Assembly: GCA_045546915.1 (NCBI GenBank)
Contig: JAZQDU010000005.1
Coordinates: 1 to 43,997 of the forward strand
Reading direction: 5' to 3'
DNA from: UMGS172 sp045546915
Lineage (GTDB): Bacteria; Bacillota; Clostridia; Oscillospirales; Acutalibacteraceae
DNA length: 43,997 nucleotides
The notes under the pieces are model-generated. The model did no database searches, had not been told where the DNA came from, and saw only the letters and a list, made by a program, of their open reading frames with translations. The position numbers were made by a program, and so were the translations under genes. This document shows, piece after piece, positions 7,252 to 15,834 of the stretch. Within the stretch, counting starts at the first letter, position 1, and every line of letters begins with the position of its first letter.

Positions 7252-9717
7252 ATGAAATATAAGTTTGGCGGGTTTACGCAAAAAGCAAATGATGCCGTAA
7301 ATTTAGCCATTAAAAGTGCAGAAAATTTAGGTCACACTTATGTTGGAAGCGAACATTTGCTTTTAGGACTATTATCGGTTGAGGATTCGGTGGCTGCACA
7401 GTTATTGTTTGAAAAAGGGGTAAAACCCGAAAAAATAAAGGACCTGCTTATAGCAGAAATTGGTGAGGGTGCAGTTACAAGACTTTCACCTGAAAACTTA
7501 ACACCAAGGGCAAAAAAAGCGATAGAAATCGCCGTTTCGGGCACACGTGAACTTGGCAACGCATACGTTGGCACTGAGCATATTTTAATTGGTATTTTAG
7601 GTGATTTTGACAGTTACGCGGTTTTGTTTTTGGAAAAGCTGGGTGTTAATGTTGATGAACTTACCCAGAAAGTTTTAGATACGGCAGGGGTTATCCAAAA
7701 AAGTGATGCTAATTTCGGTTCGCAAAACCTCAAGAAAACCGCAAAGGGCTCTGATAAGAAGTCTAAGAACACACCTACCCTTGATAAGTTTGGTCGGGAC
7801 CTTACCGAAATGGCAAAAAAGGGTAAAATTGACCCTGTTATCGGTAGAACAACCGAAATCGACCGTGTTTTGCAAATACTTTGCCGACGCACCAAAAACA
7901 ACCCGTGTTTAATTGGAGAGCCGGGTGTAGGTAAGACGGCAGTTGCCGAAGGTTTAGCTTTAAAAATAACACAAGGTGATGTACCCGAACTTCTTAAAAA
8001 TAAACGCGTGGTAGCACTTGACCTTACCGGCATGGTTGCAGGTGCTAAGTACCGCGGTGACTTTGAAGAACGCATTAAAAATGCTATAGATGAAGTAACC
8101 GAATCGGATGACGTAATACTTTTTATTGATGAAATTCATACTATTGTCGGTGCTGGCTCGTCGGCTGACGGCTCAATTGATGCTGCCAATATTTTAAAAC
8201 CGTCATTAGCACGAGGTGAACTTCAGGTGATTGGGGCGACCACGCTTGACGAATATCGTAAAAACATTGAAAAAGATGCTGCGTTAGAGCGTAGATTTCA
8301 ACCTGTCGTTGTGGGTGAACCATCAGAAGAAGATGCAATTTTGATTTTAAAGGGTATTCGTGAGAATTACGAGCAACACCACAAAGTTAAAATTACCGAT
8401 GAAGCAATCGAGTCGGCTGTAAAGTTGTCGGCAAGATATATTTCTGACCGTTTTTTACCCGATAAAGCAATAGATTTAATTGATGAAGCATCTTCAAAAT
8501 TGAGGCTCTGTGTATCAACTGCTCCTGACGATGTAAAAACATTGGAACAGGAACTTAAAGATACTACCGAGCAGAAAGAAAAAGCAATTTTAGAGCAGAA
8601 ATTTGAACAGGCTGCAAAACTCAGAGATAAAGAAAGAGAGATTGCCGAAAAATTAGAGAGTGAAAAAACTGAGTGGTCAAAAACAAGTAAAGGTTATTCC
8701 GGTGAAGTGACTGCAGAGTGCATTGCTGACCTTATATCGACTGTTACCGGTATCCCTGTAAGCCAACTTACAGAGGAGGAAAGCGATAGATTGCTTAAGT
8801 TAGAGAAAGTTTTGCACGAGCGAATAATTGGTCAGGAAAAGGCTGTTGCTTCGGTTGCAAAGGCAATCAGACGTGGCAGAGTTGGACTTAAAGACCCGAA
8901 TAGACCTATTGGCTCTTTTATCTTCTTAGGTCCTACAGGCGTCGGAAAAACCGAACTGTGTAAGGCTTTGGCTGAGGCTATGTTTGGTAGCGAAAATGCA
9001 ATTATAAGGCTCGATATGTCGGAATACATGGAAAAGCATACTGTCTCAAGGCTTATAGGTTCTCCGCCGGGATACGTCGGTTTTGAGGATGGTGGACAAC
9101 TGACCGAAAAAATCAGACGTTCACCATATTCGGTTGTTTTGTTCGATGAAATTGAAAAAGCGCATCCCGATGTTTTTAACATTCTCTTACAGATTTTAGA
9201 TGACGGAAGACTTACCGATGCTAAAGGTCGCACCGTAAACTTTAAAAACACCGTAATCATCATGACCTCTAACGTAGGTGCGAGACATCTTACCGAAAAG
9301 CAAAAATTATTGGGCTTTGCCGGTGATGTTACAGCTGATGAAAGTGTTTTGAAAGAGCGTGTATTAGATGAACTCAAAAAGACATTCCGTCCGGAATTTT
9401 TAAACAGAGTTGATGATGTTATCGTATTTAACAAACTCACTGAGTCTGAGATTATGGATATAGCAAAACTAATGCTTGAAAATCTAAAATTACGTCTTAG
9501 AAATCTTAATATTGAACTTTCTTTTGACGATAGTGCCGTAAAGCAGATTTCAAGTAAAGGTTTTGACCCTATATACGGTGCAAGACCTTTAAGACGTGAG
9601 ATTCAAACCAGCATTGAGGATGCCTTGAGTGAAAAAATACTGGATTTGTCTATTAAAAACGGCGACCGTGTTGTTTGTCGATTTTCAGACGGCGATTTTA
9701 CCTTTACAGTTGAATAA
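7252..9717 (+). CDS. clpC: ClpC, AAA+ unfoldase of the Clp protease
   Basis: ATP-driven unfoldase that feeds phosphoarginine-tagged proteins to ClpP. Domains in order over 821 residues: Clp N repeats (1-145), AAA1 with Walker A GEPGVGKT (222-229), a middle domain containing a UVR-like KFEQAAKLRDKEREI, AAA2 with Walker A GPTGVGKT (560-567), and the C-terminal D2 small domain. The UVR-type middle insertion separates ClpC from ClpB. It closes the CtsR operon. A terminator-like hairpin at 9737-9769 follows. Confidence 0.97.
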   Translation: MKYKFGGFTQKANDAVNLAIKSAENLGHTYVGSEHLLLGLLSVEDSVAAQLLFEKGVKPEKIKDLLIAEIGEGAVTRLSPENLTPRAKKAIEIAVSGTRELGNAYVGTEHILIGILGDFDSYAVLFLEKLGVNVDELTQKVLDTAGVIQKSDANFGSQNLKKTAKGSDKKSKNTPTLDKFGRDLTEMAKKGKIDPVIGRTTEIDRVLQILCRRTKNNPCLIGEPGVGKTAVAEGLALKITQGDVPELLKNKRVVALDLTGMVAGAKYRGDFEERIKNAIDEVTESDDVILFIDEIHTIVGAGSSADGSIDAANILKPSLARGELQVIGATTLDEYRKNIEKDAALERRFQPVVVGEPSEEDAILILKGIRENYEQHHKVKITDEAIESAVKLSARYISDRFLPDKAIDLIDEASSKLRLCVSTAPDDVKTLEQELKDTTEQKEKAILEQKFEQAAKLRDKEREIAEKLESEKTEWSKTSKGYSGEVTAECIADLISTVTGIPVSQLTEEESDRLLKLEKVLHERIIGQEKAVASVAKAIRRGRVGLKDPNRPIGSFIFLGPTGVGKTELCKALAEAMFGSENAIIRLDMSEYMEKHTVSRLIGSPPGYVGFEDGGQLTEKIRRSPYSVVLFDEIEKAHPDVFNILLQILDDGRLTDAKGRTVNFKNTVIIMTSNVGARHLTEKQKLLGFAGDVTADESVLKERVLDELKKTFRPEFLNRVDDVIVFNKLTESEIMDIAKLMLENLKLRLRNLNIELSFDDSAVKQISSKGFDPIYGARPLRREIQTSIEDALSEKILDLSIKNGDRVVCRFSDGDFTFTVE

Positions 9718-9736
9718 TTCCCTCGGGACAAACTGC

Positions 9737-9770
9737 AAACCATCTTCATACTATGTATGGAGGTGGTTTT
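9737..9770 (+). terminator. Terminator-like hairpin overlapping the next gene's SD
   Basis: AAACCATCTTCATAC (9737-9751) pairs along 15 positions, with two G-U pairs, with GTATGGAGGTGGTTT (9755-9769). The loop is only TAT and a T run ends at 9770. It lies 20 nt after the clpC stop, so it resembles the operon's terminator. Its 3' arm contains GGAGGTGG, the SD of the gene starting at 9771. Confidence 0.65.
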
Positions 9771-10277
9771 GTGATATCAGTTATGATTCTTGAGGGGGTT
9801 TATGAGTACAATGACCCTGTGAGTTTAGAATTTCATGATATATATGTCCCGCTGCTTTTAAGTATTCTGCGCTGTAAACGTATAAAATGCCAGACGGTTG
9901 ATATTAAAGGTTTAGCGGCAAGATATAAAATTACGGGAGGAAATAGGGAAAGCATAATTTATGCACCAAAATTTGAAAAGCAACACGAAAACACAAGCGT
10001 TTCGTTTATCTATTGTGATTCTATAACATCAATAAGTCCGTCATTCAGGGTTTCGTCGCTTATCAGAAATTATCGTTCGAGCCTTAGTGAAAGTGACATT
10101 GTTTTTGTCGAGCAATTAAAGGATAATGATGAACTTAAAAATTTTGCTCCGATTATAGTTGATAACATTAAAATACCAAACAATCTTGACTTAATGACAG
10201 ATAATTCTTATCTTTATATGCTTGGCAATACAACTGCCGACGGCATTTGCCGTTACTTTGGTCTTGATGTTGAATAA
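9771..10277 (+). CDS. Hypothetical protein, 168 aa
   Basis: Not recognised. A GTG start at 9771 is chosen because GGAGG (9759-9763) stands 7 nt before it; the in-frame ATG at 9753 would put the SD inside the coding region. The product has no signal peptide, membrane span or metal cluster that I can see. It is mixed alpha/beta, with segments such as SVSFIYCDSITSI and ADGICRYFGL at the C terminus. It lies between clpC and the ClpP-like gene, but its SD is inside a hairpin and the next gene has its own promoter, so it need not be functionally tied to either. Confidence 0.7.
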   Translation: MISVMILEGVYEYNDPVSLEFHDIYVPLLLSILRCKRIKCQTVDIKGLAARYKITGGNRESIIYAPKFEKQHENTSVSFIYCDSITSISPSFRVSSLIRNYRSSLSESDIVFVEQLKDNDELKNFAPIIVDNIKIPNNLDLMTDNSYLYMLGNTTADGICRYFGLDVE

Positions 10278-10322
10278 TTTTATAAAAATTTCAAAATTTT
10301 ATACAATATATAGTTATTTTAG

Positions 10323-10351
10323 TTGAATTGTGGCTAATGAAGTGCTATAAT
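10323..10351 (+). promoter_or_regulatory. Promoter for the ClpP-like gene / ftsK
   Basis: TTGAAT (10323-10328), 17-nt spacer and TATAAT (10346-10351). The predicted transcript start is about 60 nt before the coding region. Confidence 0.75.
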
Positions 10352-10417
10352 AATAATGTATCTTTATAACCTTTTGAGGAAAACTATCAACATATTGTTT
10401 TTGAAAGGAAAATGTTG

Positions 10418-11128
10418 ATGTTTTTTCAAGGTGAATTTAATTCAAATGATGGCGATGAAAACAAAAATCGTAGTGAAGAAAACGATAGGTGGCAACAGAT
10501 TTGCGATAGCGGAACTGTTACTGCCGATGGCGGTAAACACATAATTCATTGCCTTACCGTAATCGGTCAGATTGAAGGTCACGGTGTTTTGCCGTCCGAT
10601 ACAAAATCAACAAAATATGAGCATGTTATTCCGCAACTTATTGCCGTTGAGGACGACCCTAAAATTGAGGGAATGTTGATTGTACTCAATACTGTTGGCG
10701 GTGATGTGGAAGCAGGTCTTGCGTTGGCAGAGTTGATTTCGGGCATGAGTAAACCTACAGTTTCGCTTGTGTTAGGTGGCGGCCATTCAATAGGTGTGCC
10801 GCTTGCAGTTTCGGCAAAATGTTCGTTTATTGTGCCATCTGCTACGATGACGGTGCATCCTGTAAGGACAAACGGCCTTGTTTTAGGTGTTCCGCAAACA
10901 CTTAACTATTTTGAACGTATACAAAAGCGAATAACTGATTTTGTTGTTAAAAATTCTTCGATTTCCTCGGAAAAGTTTTCCGAACTTATGCTTAACACTG
11001 ACGAACTTGCTACCGACATGGGCACCGTGCTTGACGGTCAAATGGCGGTTGATGTTGGACTTATTGACAAACTTGGCAGTCTTTCCGATGTTATCGGTGA
11101 GTTATATAGGATGATTGAAAACCGGTGA
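10418..11128 (+). CDS. tepA: ClpP-like serine protease, TepA/YmfB type
   Basis: ClpP/crotonase-fold protein of 236 residues. The ClpP catalytic residues can be placed: serine in LGGGHSIGVPLAVSA, histidine in ATMTVHPVRT, and a probable aspartate in the DGQMAVDVGLIDKLG segment. LNTVGGDVEAGLALAE matches the ClpP oligomer/oxyanion region. The acidic, Asn-rich N terminus is extra. In B. subtilis the ClpP-like TepA (translocation-enhancing, sporulation) is encoded beside spoIIIE, and the next gene here is ftsK/spoIIIE, so TepA is the best call; the symbol rests on that synteny. ATGs at 10412 and 10418 are in frame; the SD GAAAGGA favours 10418. Confidence 0.85.
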   Translation: MFFQGEFNSNDGDENKNRSEENDRWQQICDSGTVTADGGKHIIHCLTVIGQIEGHGVLPSDTKSTKYEHVIPQLIAVEDDPKIEGMLIVLNTVGGDVEAGLALAELISGMSKPTVSLVLGGGHSIGVPLAVSAKCSFIVPSATMTVHPVRTNGLVLGVPQTLNYFERIQKRITDFVVKNSSISSEKFSELMLNTDELATDMGTVLDGQMAVDVGLIDKLGSLSDVIGELYRMIENR

Positions 11129-11167
11129 CAATTGTCACCCTACATAAATTTATAGGATGGTATAAAA

Positions 11168-13588
11168 ATGGCTAAGAAAAAGAATACAAAAGCATCATCA
11201 AAATCTAAAGCGCAAAACAAAAAAGTGCAAAGGGATGAATCATCTAAAAAGCAGATTGCCGCGGTTGTAATGTTTGCTGTATCTGTACTTTTGTTTTTGG
11301 CGGCAATTATTAAGGGCGAAGGCGGATGGCTTGCGTTACATAATGCGATAATGGGATTTTTCGGTTGCTTTGGTTACACAGCACCTGCTTTGCTTTGCGT
11401 AGCCTCGGTTTATCTCGCACTCGACCGTTTGCATGGCAAGGTACTTGTCCGAATTGTTGAAGCCGTTATTTTGCTTTTGTTAGTAGGCGGTTTTGTACAT
11501 ATTTTGCTGGTCGCTCCTAATAGTGATTCTTTTGCCAATGCTTCGGTTAATGCATGGTATAAGGGTAATCATGCTACAGGTGTTTTTGGTGCATTGTTTG
11601 GGTTCCCGCTTTATGCTATGCTTGGCAATCCCGGTGCTTGGATTGTTTGTTTATTATTGATTTTTGTAACTCTTATGCTTATGACCGGTACTACTCTTAT
11701 CGGATTTTTCAAGGCTGTAAGTCGTCCCGTGCGTGAGATTGAGCGTGTTACCGAATCGGCTTTTGAGAATCGTCGTAAGAATATTAACGTTGATATCGCA
11801 CTTGACGGTGACGAGGATGAGGATAACAGCGATATTATCTCGATTGAAGATAAGCAGAAAAATGTTGTTTCTCAATATCGTGAACTTGATAAGGATGCTC
11901 CTATTGAAGATATCAGTTCAACATCTAAGCCTAAGTCTGTTTATGCTAAAACCGCTAAAGCGATTTCTAAACGTGCTAACGAGGATATGAATGCGTCTGA
12001 TGAAGAAAAAGACCCAACTATCCTTGATATTGTAAATAATGTTAATGCTGATGCAGACGAAAAAAGCGGTAAAATTGAGTTTCAGGTGCCTGAAGGAAGT
12101 GCGATTTCGGTTGACACTAAGGTTAATGAATATCGTTATCCGCCCGTTTCTCTTTTGGCAGAACCTATTCCCGAAAATTCTAAAAATATTACTGCCGAAC
12201 TTGAAAATACTGCAACAAGGCTTGTTGATACGCTAAGAAGTTTCGGTGTTGAGTCAAGAATTATTAATATAAGTCGTGGTCCTTCGGTTACACGTTATGA
12301 ACTTCAACCTGCTGCCGGTGTTAAAATCAGTAAGATTACTAATCTTGCAGACGATATAGCACTTAATCTTGCAACTGCCGGTGTTCGTATTGAGGCTCCT
12401 ATTCCTAATAAACCTGCGGTTGGTATCGAGGTTCCCAATAAGAATAACAGTATAGTTAATATTCGTGAAATTATTGATTCTCAGGCGTTCTCCAATTCTA
12501 AGAGTAAGATATCTGTTACTTTGGGTCGTGACATTTCGGGCGAACAGAGGGTTACCGATATCGCAAAAATGCCTCACGGACTTATTGCCGGCGCAACCGG
12601 TTCGGGTAAATCTGTTTGCATTAACTCAATTATTATGAGTGTCCTCTTTAAAGCAACTCCTGAGGAAGTAAAACTTCTGCTTATTGACCCCAAGGTTGTA
12701 GAACTCGGTATTTATAACGGTATTCCTCATTTGATTGTCCCTGTTGTTACCGACCCAAGAAAGGCGGCAGGTGCACTTGGTTGGGCTGTTATGGAAATGG
12801 AAAAACGTTATAAACTTTTTGCCGAAAACGATGTTAGAAACCTTACGGGATTTAATGAACTTGCCGAAAAAAGGGAAGACCTTGTTAAAATGCCTCAAAT
12901 TGTTATTATAATCGATGAACTTGCTGACCTTATGATGACATCACCGCACGAAGTTGAGGATTCTATTTGTCGTATTGCCCAAAAAGCACGTGCTGCAGGT
13001 ATGCATTTAATAGTTGCAACTCAGCGTCCGTCGGTTGATGTAGTAACCGGTCTTATTAAGGCAAATATTCCTACCCGAATTGCGTTTGCAGTTGCATCAC
13101 AGGTTGACAGTAAGACAATTATTGATATTGGTGGAGCCGAAAAACTTATGGGTAGGGGAGATATGCTTTTCTTCCCGACAGGTGCCATTAAACCTGAGCG
13201 AATTCAGGGTTGCTTTGTTAGTGATGCTGAGGTAGAAAAGGTTGTAAATTACTTAAAATCGGATTATAAAACGGAATATGACGAAGAAGTTGCACTTGAA
13301 ATTGAGCGTCAGTCTGCTAAAGAAAAGGCTGCTAAAAGCGGTTTACCTGAAGATGCTGTTGACGATGACGGCGACCCGATGCTTAACGAGGCAATTGAAC
13401 TTGTAGTTGAATTGGGACAAGCGTCTACTTCGCTTTTGCAGAGAAAGATGCGTCTTGGTTATGCTCGTGCAGCAAGGGTAATCGACCAAATGGAAGAACG
13501 AGGAGTAATTGGACCTTCTGAAGGTGCTAAGCCCCGTCAGGTATTGATTACTAAAGAACAGTTGCTTGAAATGAAAGCGGGTAGTTAA
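11168..13588 (+). CDS. ftsK: DNA translocase FtsK/SpoIIIE
   Basis: Membrane-anchored ATP-dependent DNA pump that clears chromosome from the division septum. The 806-residue protein has a Lys-rich N terminus, about four membrane segments (roughly 28-180), an acidic linker, and the RecA-like motor with Walker A GATGSGKS (475-482) and Walker B IVIIIDELADLMM. The C-terminal gamma winged helix (STSLLQRKMRLGYARAARVID) reads the KOPS/SRS polarity sequences. SpoIIIE and FtsK cannot be told apart from sequence alone; the ClpP-like neighbour matches the B. subtilis spoIIIE locus. Confidence 0.95.
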   Translation: MAKKKNTKASSKSKAQNKKVQRDESSKKQIAAVVMFAVSVLLFLAAIIKGEGGWLALHNAIMGFFGCFGYTAPALLCVASVYLALDRLHGKVLVRIVEAVILLLLVGGFVHILLVAPNSDSFANASVNAWYKGNHATGVFGALFGFPLYAMLGNPGAWIVCLLLIFVTLMLMTGTTLIGFFKAVSRPVREIERVTESAFENRRKNINVDIALDGDEDEDNSDIISIEDKQKNVVSQYRELDKDAPIEDISSTSKPKSVYAKTAKAISKRANEDMNASDEEKDPTILDIVNNVNADADEKSGKIEFQVPEGSAISVDTKVNEYRYPPVSLLAEPIPENSKNITAELENTATRLVDTLRSFGVESRIINISRGPSVTRYELQPAAGVKISKITNLADDIALNLATAGVRIEAPIPNKPAVGIEVPNKNNSIVNIREIIDSQAFSNSKSKISVTLGRDISGEQRVTDIAKMPHGLIAGATGSGKSVCINSIIMSVLFKATPEEVKLLLIDPKVVELGIYNGIPHLIVPVVTDPRKAAGALGWAVMEMEKRYKLFAENDVRNLTGFNELAEKREDLVKMPQIVIIIDELADLMMTSPHEVEDSICRIAQKARAAGMHLIVATQRPSVDVVTGLIKANIPTRIAFAVASQVDSKTIIDIGGAEKLMGRGDMLFFPTGAIKPERIQGCFVSDAEVEKVVNYLKSDYKTEYDEEVALEIERQSAKEKAAKSGLPEDAVDDDGDPMLNEAIELVVELGQASTSLLQRKMRLGYARAARVIDQMEERGVIGPSEGAKPRQVLITKEQLLEMKAGS

Positions 13589-13590
13589 CG

Positions 13591-15489
13591 GTGGATAACG
13601 GTTTTCTTCCTATAAGTAATTCTGAAATGAAGGACAGAGGATGGGATAGTGTTGATTTCGTTGTTGTGACGGGCGACGCTTATGTAGACCATCCGTCCTT
13701 CGGCACAACCATTATAGCCCGTGTTTTGGAAAACGAGGGCTTTAAAGTAGGCATAATTGCGCAGCCTGATTGGAAAAACGAAAACAGTATTAAAGTTTTT
13801 GGAAAACCTAAATATGCTTTTATGGTTGGTGGCGGCAATATCGATTCAATGGTGGCTCACTATACCGCCGCAAAAAGAAAACGCAGTGAGGATATGTATT
13901 CTCCGGGTGGTGTTTCGGGTAAACGACCCGACCGTGCTACCGTTGTATATTCAAAACTCATACGTAAAGTCTACGGTGATGTGCCTATTGTAATCGGCGG
14001 TATTGAGGCCTCTTTGCGACGCTTTGCTCATTATGATTACTGGTCGGATTCGGTTTTGCCGTCAATTCTTGTTGATAGCACTGCCGACCTTTTGTCGTTT
14101 GGAATGGGTGAGTTGCAGACGGTTGAAATTGCAAACCGATTAAAAAACGGTGAGGATATCAAGACTATTACCGATATTGACGGCACTTCGTTTATTACTG
14201 ATAATGTTGAGGGTATTAATGCAGTATCTGTTCCGTCGTTTGAACTTGTTAGCGAGTCTAAACGACAGTATGCTATTGCTTGCAGAATTGAATATGATGA
14301 ACAAGATGCCGTTCGTGGTAAGCGAATTGTGCAAAAACACGGCAACCGTTATGTAGTGCAAAACAAACCAATGAGGCAACTTACTACGGCTGAACTGGAT
14401 TTGGTTTTTGAATTGCCTTATAAGAGGTATTATCATCCATCGTATGAGGTTTTAGGCGGTATACCGGCTATTAAAGAGGTTGAGTTTTCGATTACACATA
14501 ATCGTGGATGTTTCGGGGCATGCAATTTCTGTTCTATTGCATATCATCAAGGCAGACAAATAGCGGTCAGAAGTAAGGAATCTGTTTTAAAAGAGGCTAA
14601 ACTTTTAACAAAAAGCCCTCATTTTAAGGGCTATATTCACGATGTTGGTGGACCTACTGCCAATTTCCGTCATGTGTCCTGCGAGCAACAATTAAAAAAC
14701 GGGCTTTGCAAGGGTAAAAAGTGTTTGGCGCCAACTGTTTGTAAAAATTTAGTTGCCGACCACAGCGATTATCTCTCTTTACTTAGAGAAATCAGAAAAT
14801 TAGATGGTGTTAAAAAGGTATTTATCCGTTCTGGTATTAGGTTTGATTATCTTTTGGCTGATGAGTCTGACTTATTTTTCAAAGAACTTGTTCAATATCA
14901 TGTCAGCGGTCAATTAAAGGTAGCACCCGAGCATTGTTCGGATTTTGTGCTTGATAAAATGGGCAAACCGCATATAGAAACGTATCGTAGGTTTGTTAAC
15001 AAGTTTTACAAAATCACAAAACAAATTGGTAAAGAACAATATTTAGTTCCATACTTAATGTCAAGCCATCCCGGATGCAGACTTACAGATGCCATTGATT
15101 TGGCTTTGTTCTTAAAACAAAATAAGATGCGTCCTGAACAGGTGCAGGATTTTTATCCAACACCGGGTACAATATCAACCTGTATGTATTATACTGAACT
15201 TGACCCATACACTTTAGAGCCGGTTTTTGTTCCCAAAACACCTCAACAAAAGGCTGAGCAAAGGGCTTTGTTGCAGTATTTTAAACCTCAGAATCGTGAA
15301 ATCGTGTTAAAAGCATTGAAAAATGCAGGCAGAACCGAACTTATAGGTACAGGTGATAATTGCCTTATTAATGCTCCTCAGTTTAATAATAAAATTAGTT
15401 CCTACAATAAATCTAAGAGCCAAAAATCAAGTGTTAAAACTCAAAAAAGACCATTTAAGGCCAAGGGTAAGTGGGATGGCAAAAAATAA
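13591..15489 (+). CDS. YgiQ family radical SAM protein
   Basis: Radical SAM enzyme of unknown substrate. The 632-residue protein has the family's N-terminal region (FLPIS...MKDRGWDSVDFVVVTGDAYVDHPSFG), the 4Fe-4S motif CFGACNFC (C307, C311, C314), HISGQLKVAPEH-like and YLVPYLMSSHPGC motifs, and a basic C-terminal tail. GTG at 13591 follows the ftsK stop by 2 nt. No clear SD is visible, so termination-coupled initiation is likely. The next ATG (13627) would cut conserved N-terminal residues, which supports the GTG. Confidence 0.93.
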   Translation: MDNGFLPISNSEMKDRGWDSVDFVVVTGDAYVDHPSFGTTIIARVLENEGFKVGIIAQPDWKNENSIKVFGKPKYAFMVGGGNIDSMVAHYTAAKRKRSEDMYSPGGVSGKRPDRATVVYSKLIRKVYGDVPIVIGGIEASLRRFAHYDYWSDSVLPSILVDSTADLLSFGMGELQTVEIANRLKNGEDIKTITDIDGTSFITDNVEGINAVSVPSFELVSESKRQYAIACRIEYDEQDAVRGKRIVQKHGNRYVVQNKPMRQLTTAELDLVFELPYKRYYHPSYEVLGGIPAIKEVEFSITHNRGCFGACNFCSIAYHQGRQIAVRSKESVLKEAKLLTKSPHFKGYIHDVGGPTANFRHVSCEQQLKNGLCKGKKCLAPTVCKNLVADHSDYLSLLREIRKLDGVKKVFIRSGIRFDYLLADESDLFFKELVQYHVSGQLKVAPEHCSDFVLDKMGKPHIETYRRFVNKFYKITKQIGKEQYLVPYLMSSHPGCRLTDAIDLALFLKQNKMRPEQVQDFYPTPGTISTCMYYTELDPYTLEPVFVPKTPQQKAEQRALLQYFKPQNREIVLKALKNAGRTELIGTGDNCLINAPQFNNKISSYNKSKSQKSSVKTQKRPFKAKGKWDGKK

Positions 15490-15523
15490 AAGTCATTCCG
15501 TTTTTTGGAATGACTTTATTTAG
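15489..15523. terminator. Bidirectional terminator
   Basis: AAAGTCATTCC (15489-15499) pairs with GGAATGACTTT (15507-15517) around GTTTTTT. T-rich flanks occur on both strands. It sits between the convergent radical SAM and DUF378 genes. Confidence 0.85.
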
Positions 15524-15535
15524 TGACGCGATAAC

Positions 15536-15769
15536 TTAATCTGCGCCTCTTGCCATGGGCATATCACTGTCACCGGCCTCGGTTGTATCGCGGAAGAGAA
15601 GCGAGATGCACCATATACCCGCAAGAGCTACCAATGTGTAGACGATACGGCTTAAAATTGCATCCTGCCCGCCAAAGAGCCATGCTACGAGGTCGAATTG
15701 GAAAAGACCGATACTGCCCCAGTTAAGACCGCCAATGATTAATAGTGTAAGGCATAATTTATCAAACAT
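15536..15769 (-). CDS. DUF378 family small membrane protein
   Basis: A 77-residue protein with two hydrophobic segments. It contains the DUF378 hallmarks LLIIGGLNWGSIGLF and VAWLFGG, followed by LSRIVYTLVALAGIW. This family includes B. subtilis YuzA; its function is unknown. The ATG has SD AAAGGAG. It stands alone between a terminator and a divergent operon. Confidence 0.9.
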   Translation of the reverse strand: MFDKLCLTLLIIGGLNWGSIGLFQFDLVAWLFGGQDAILSRIVYTLVALAGIWCISLLFRDTTEAGDSDMPMARGAD

Positions 15770-15834
15770 TTTATCAACTCCTTTTCCGTTAATATTTTTG
15801 ACCTTTTTTAATTAAATATTCAAAGGATTTTTTT

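Noticed and set aside
7614..8075. Long minus-strand frames inside clpC (also 8832-9440)
   Set aside because: They lie fully within a well-conserved gene, have serine/proline-rich shadow composition and no SD.
15796..15815. CtsR site before DUF378/rlmD
   Set aside because: Only one heptad-like GGTCAAA is present on the minus strand, without the second tandem copy.
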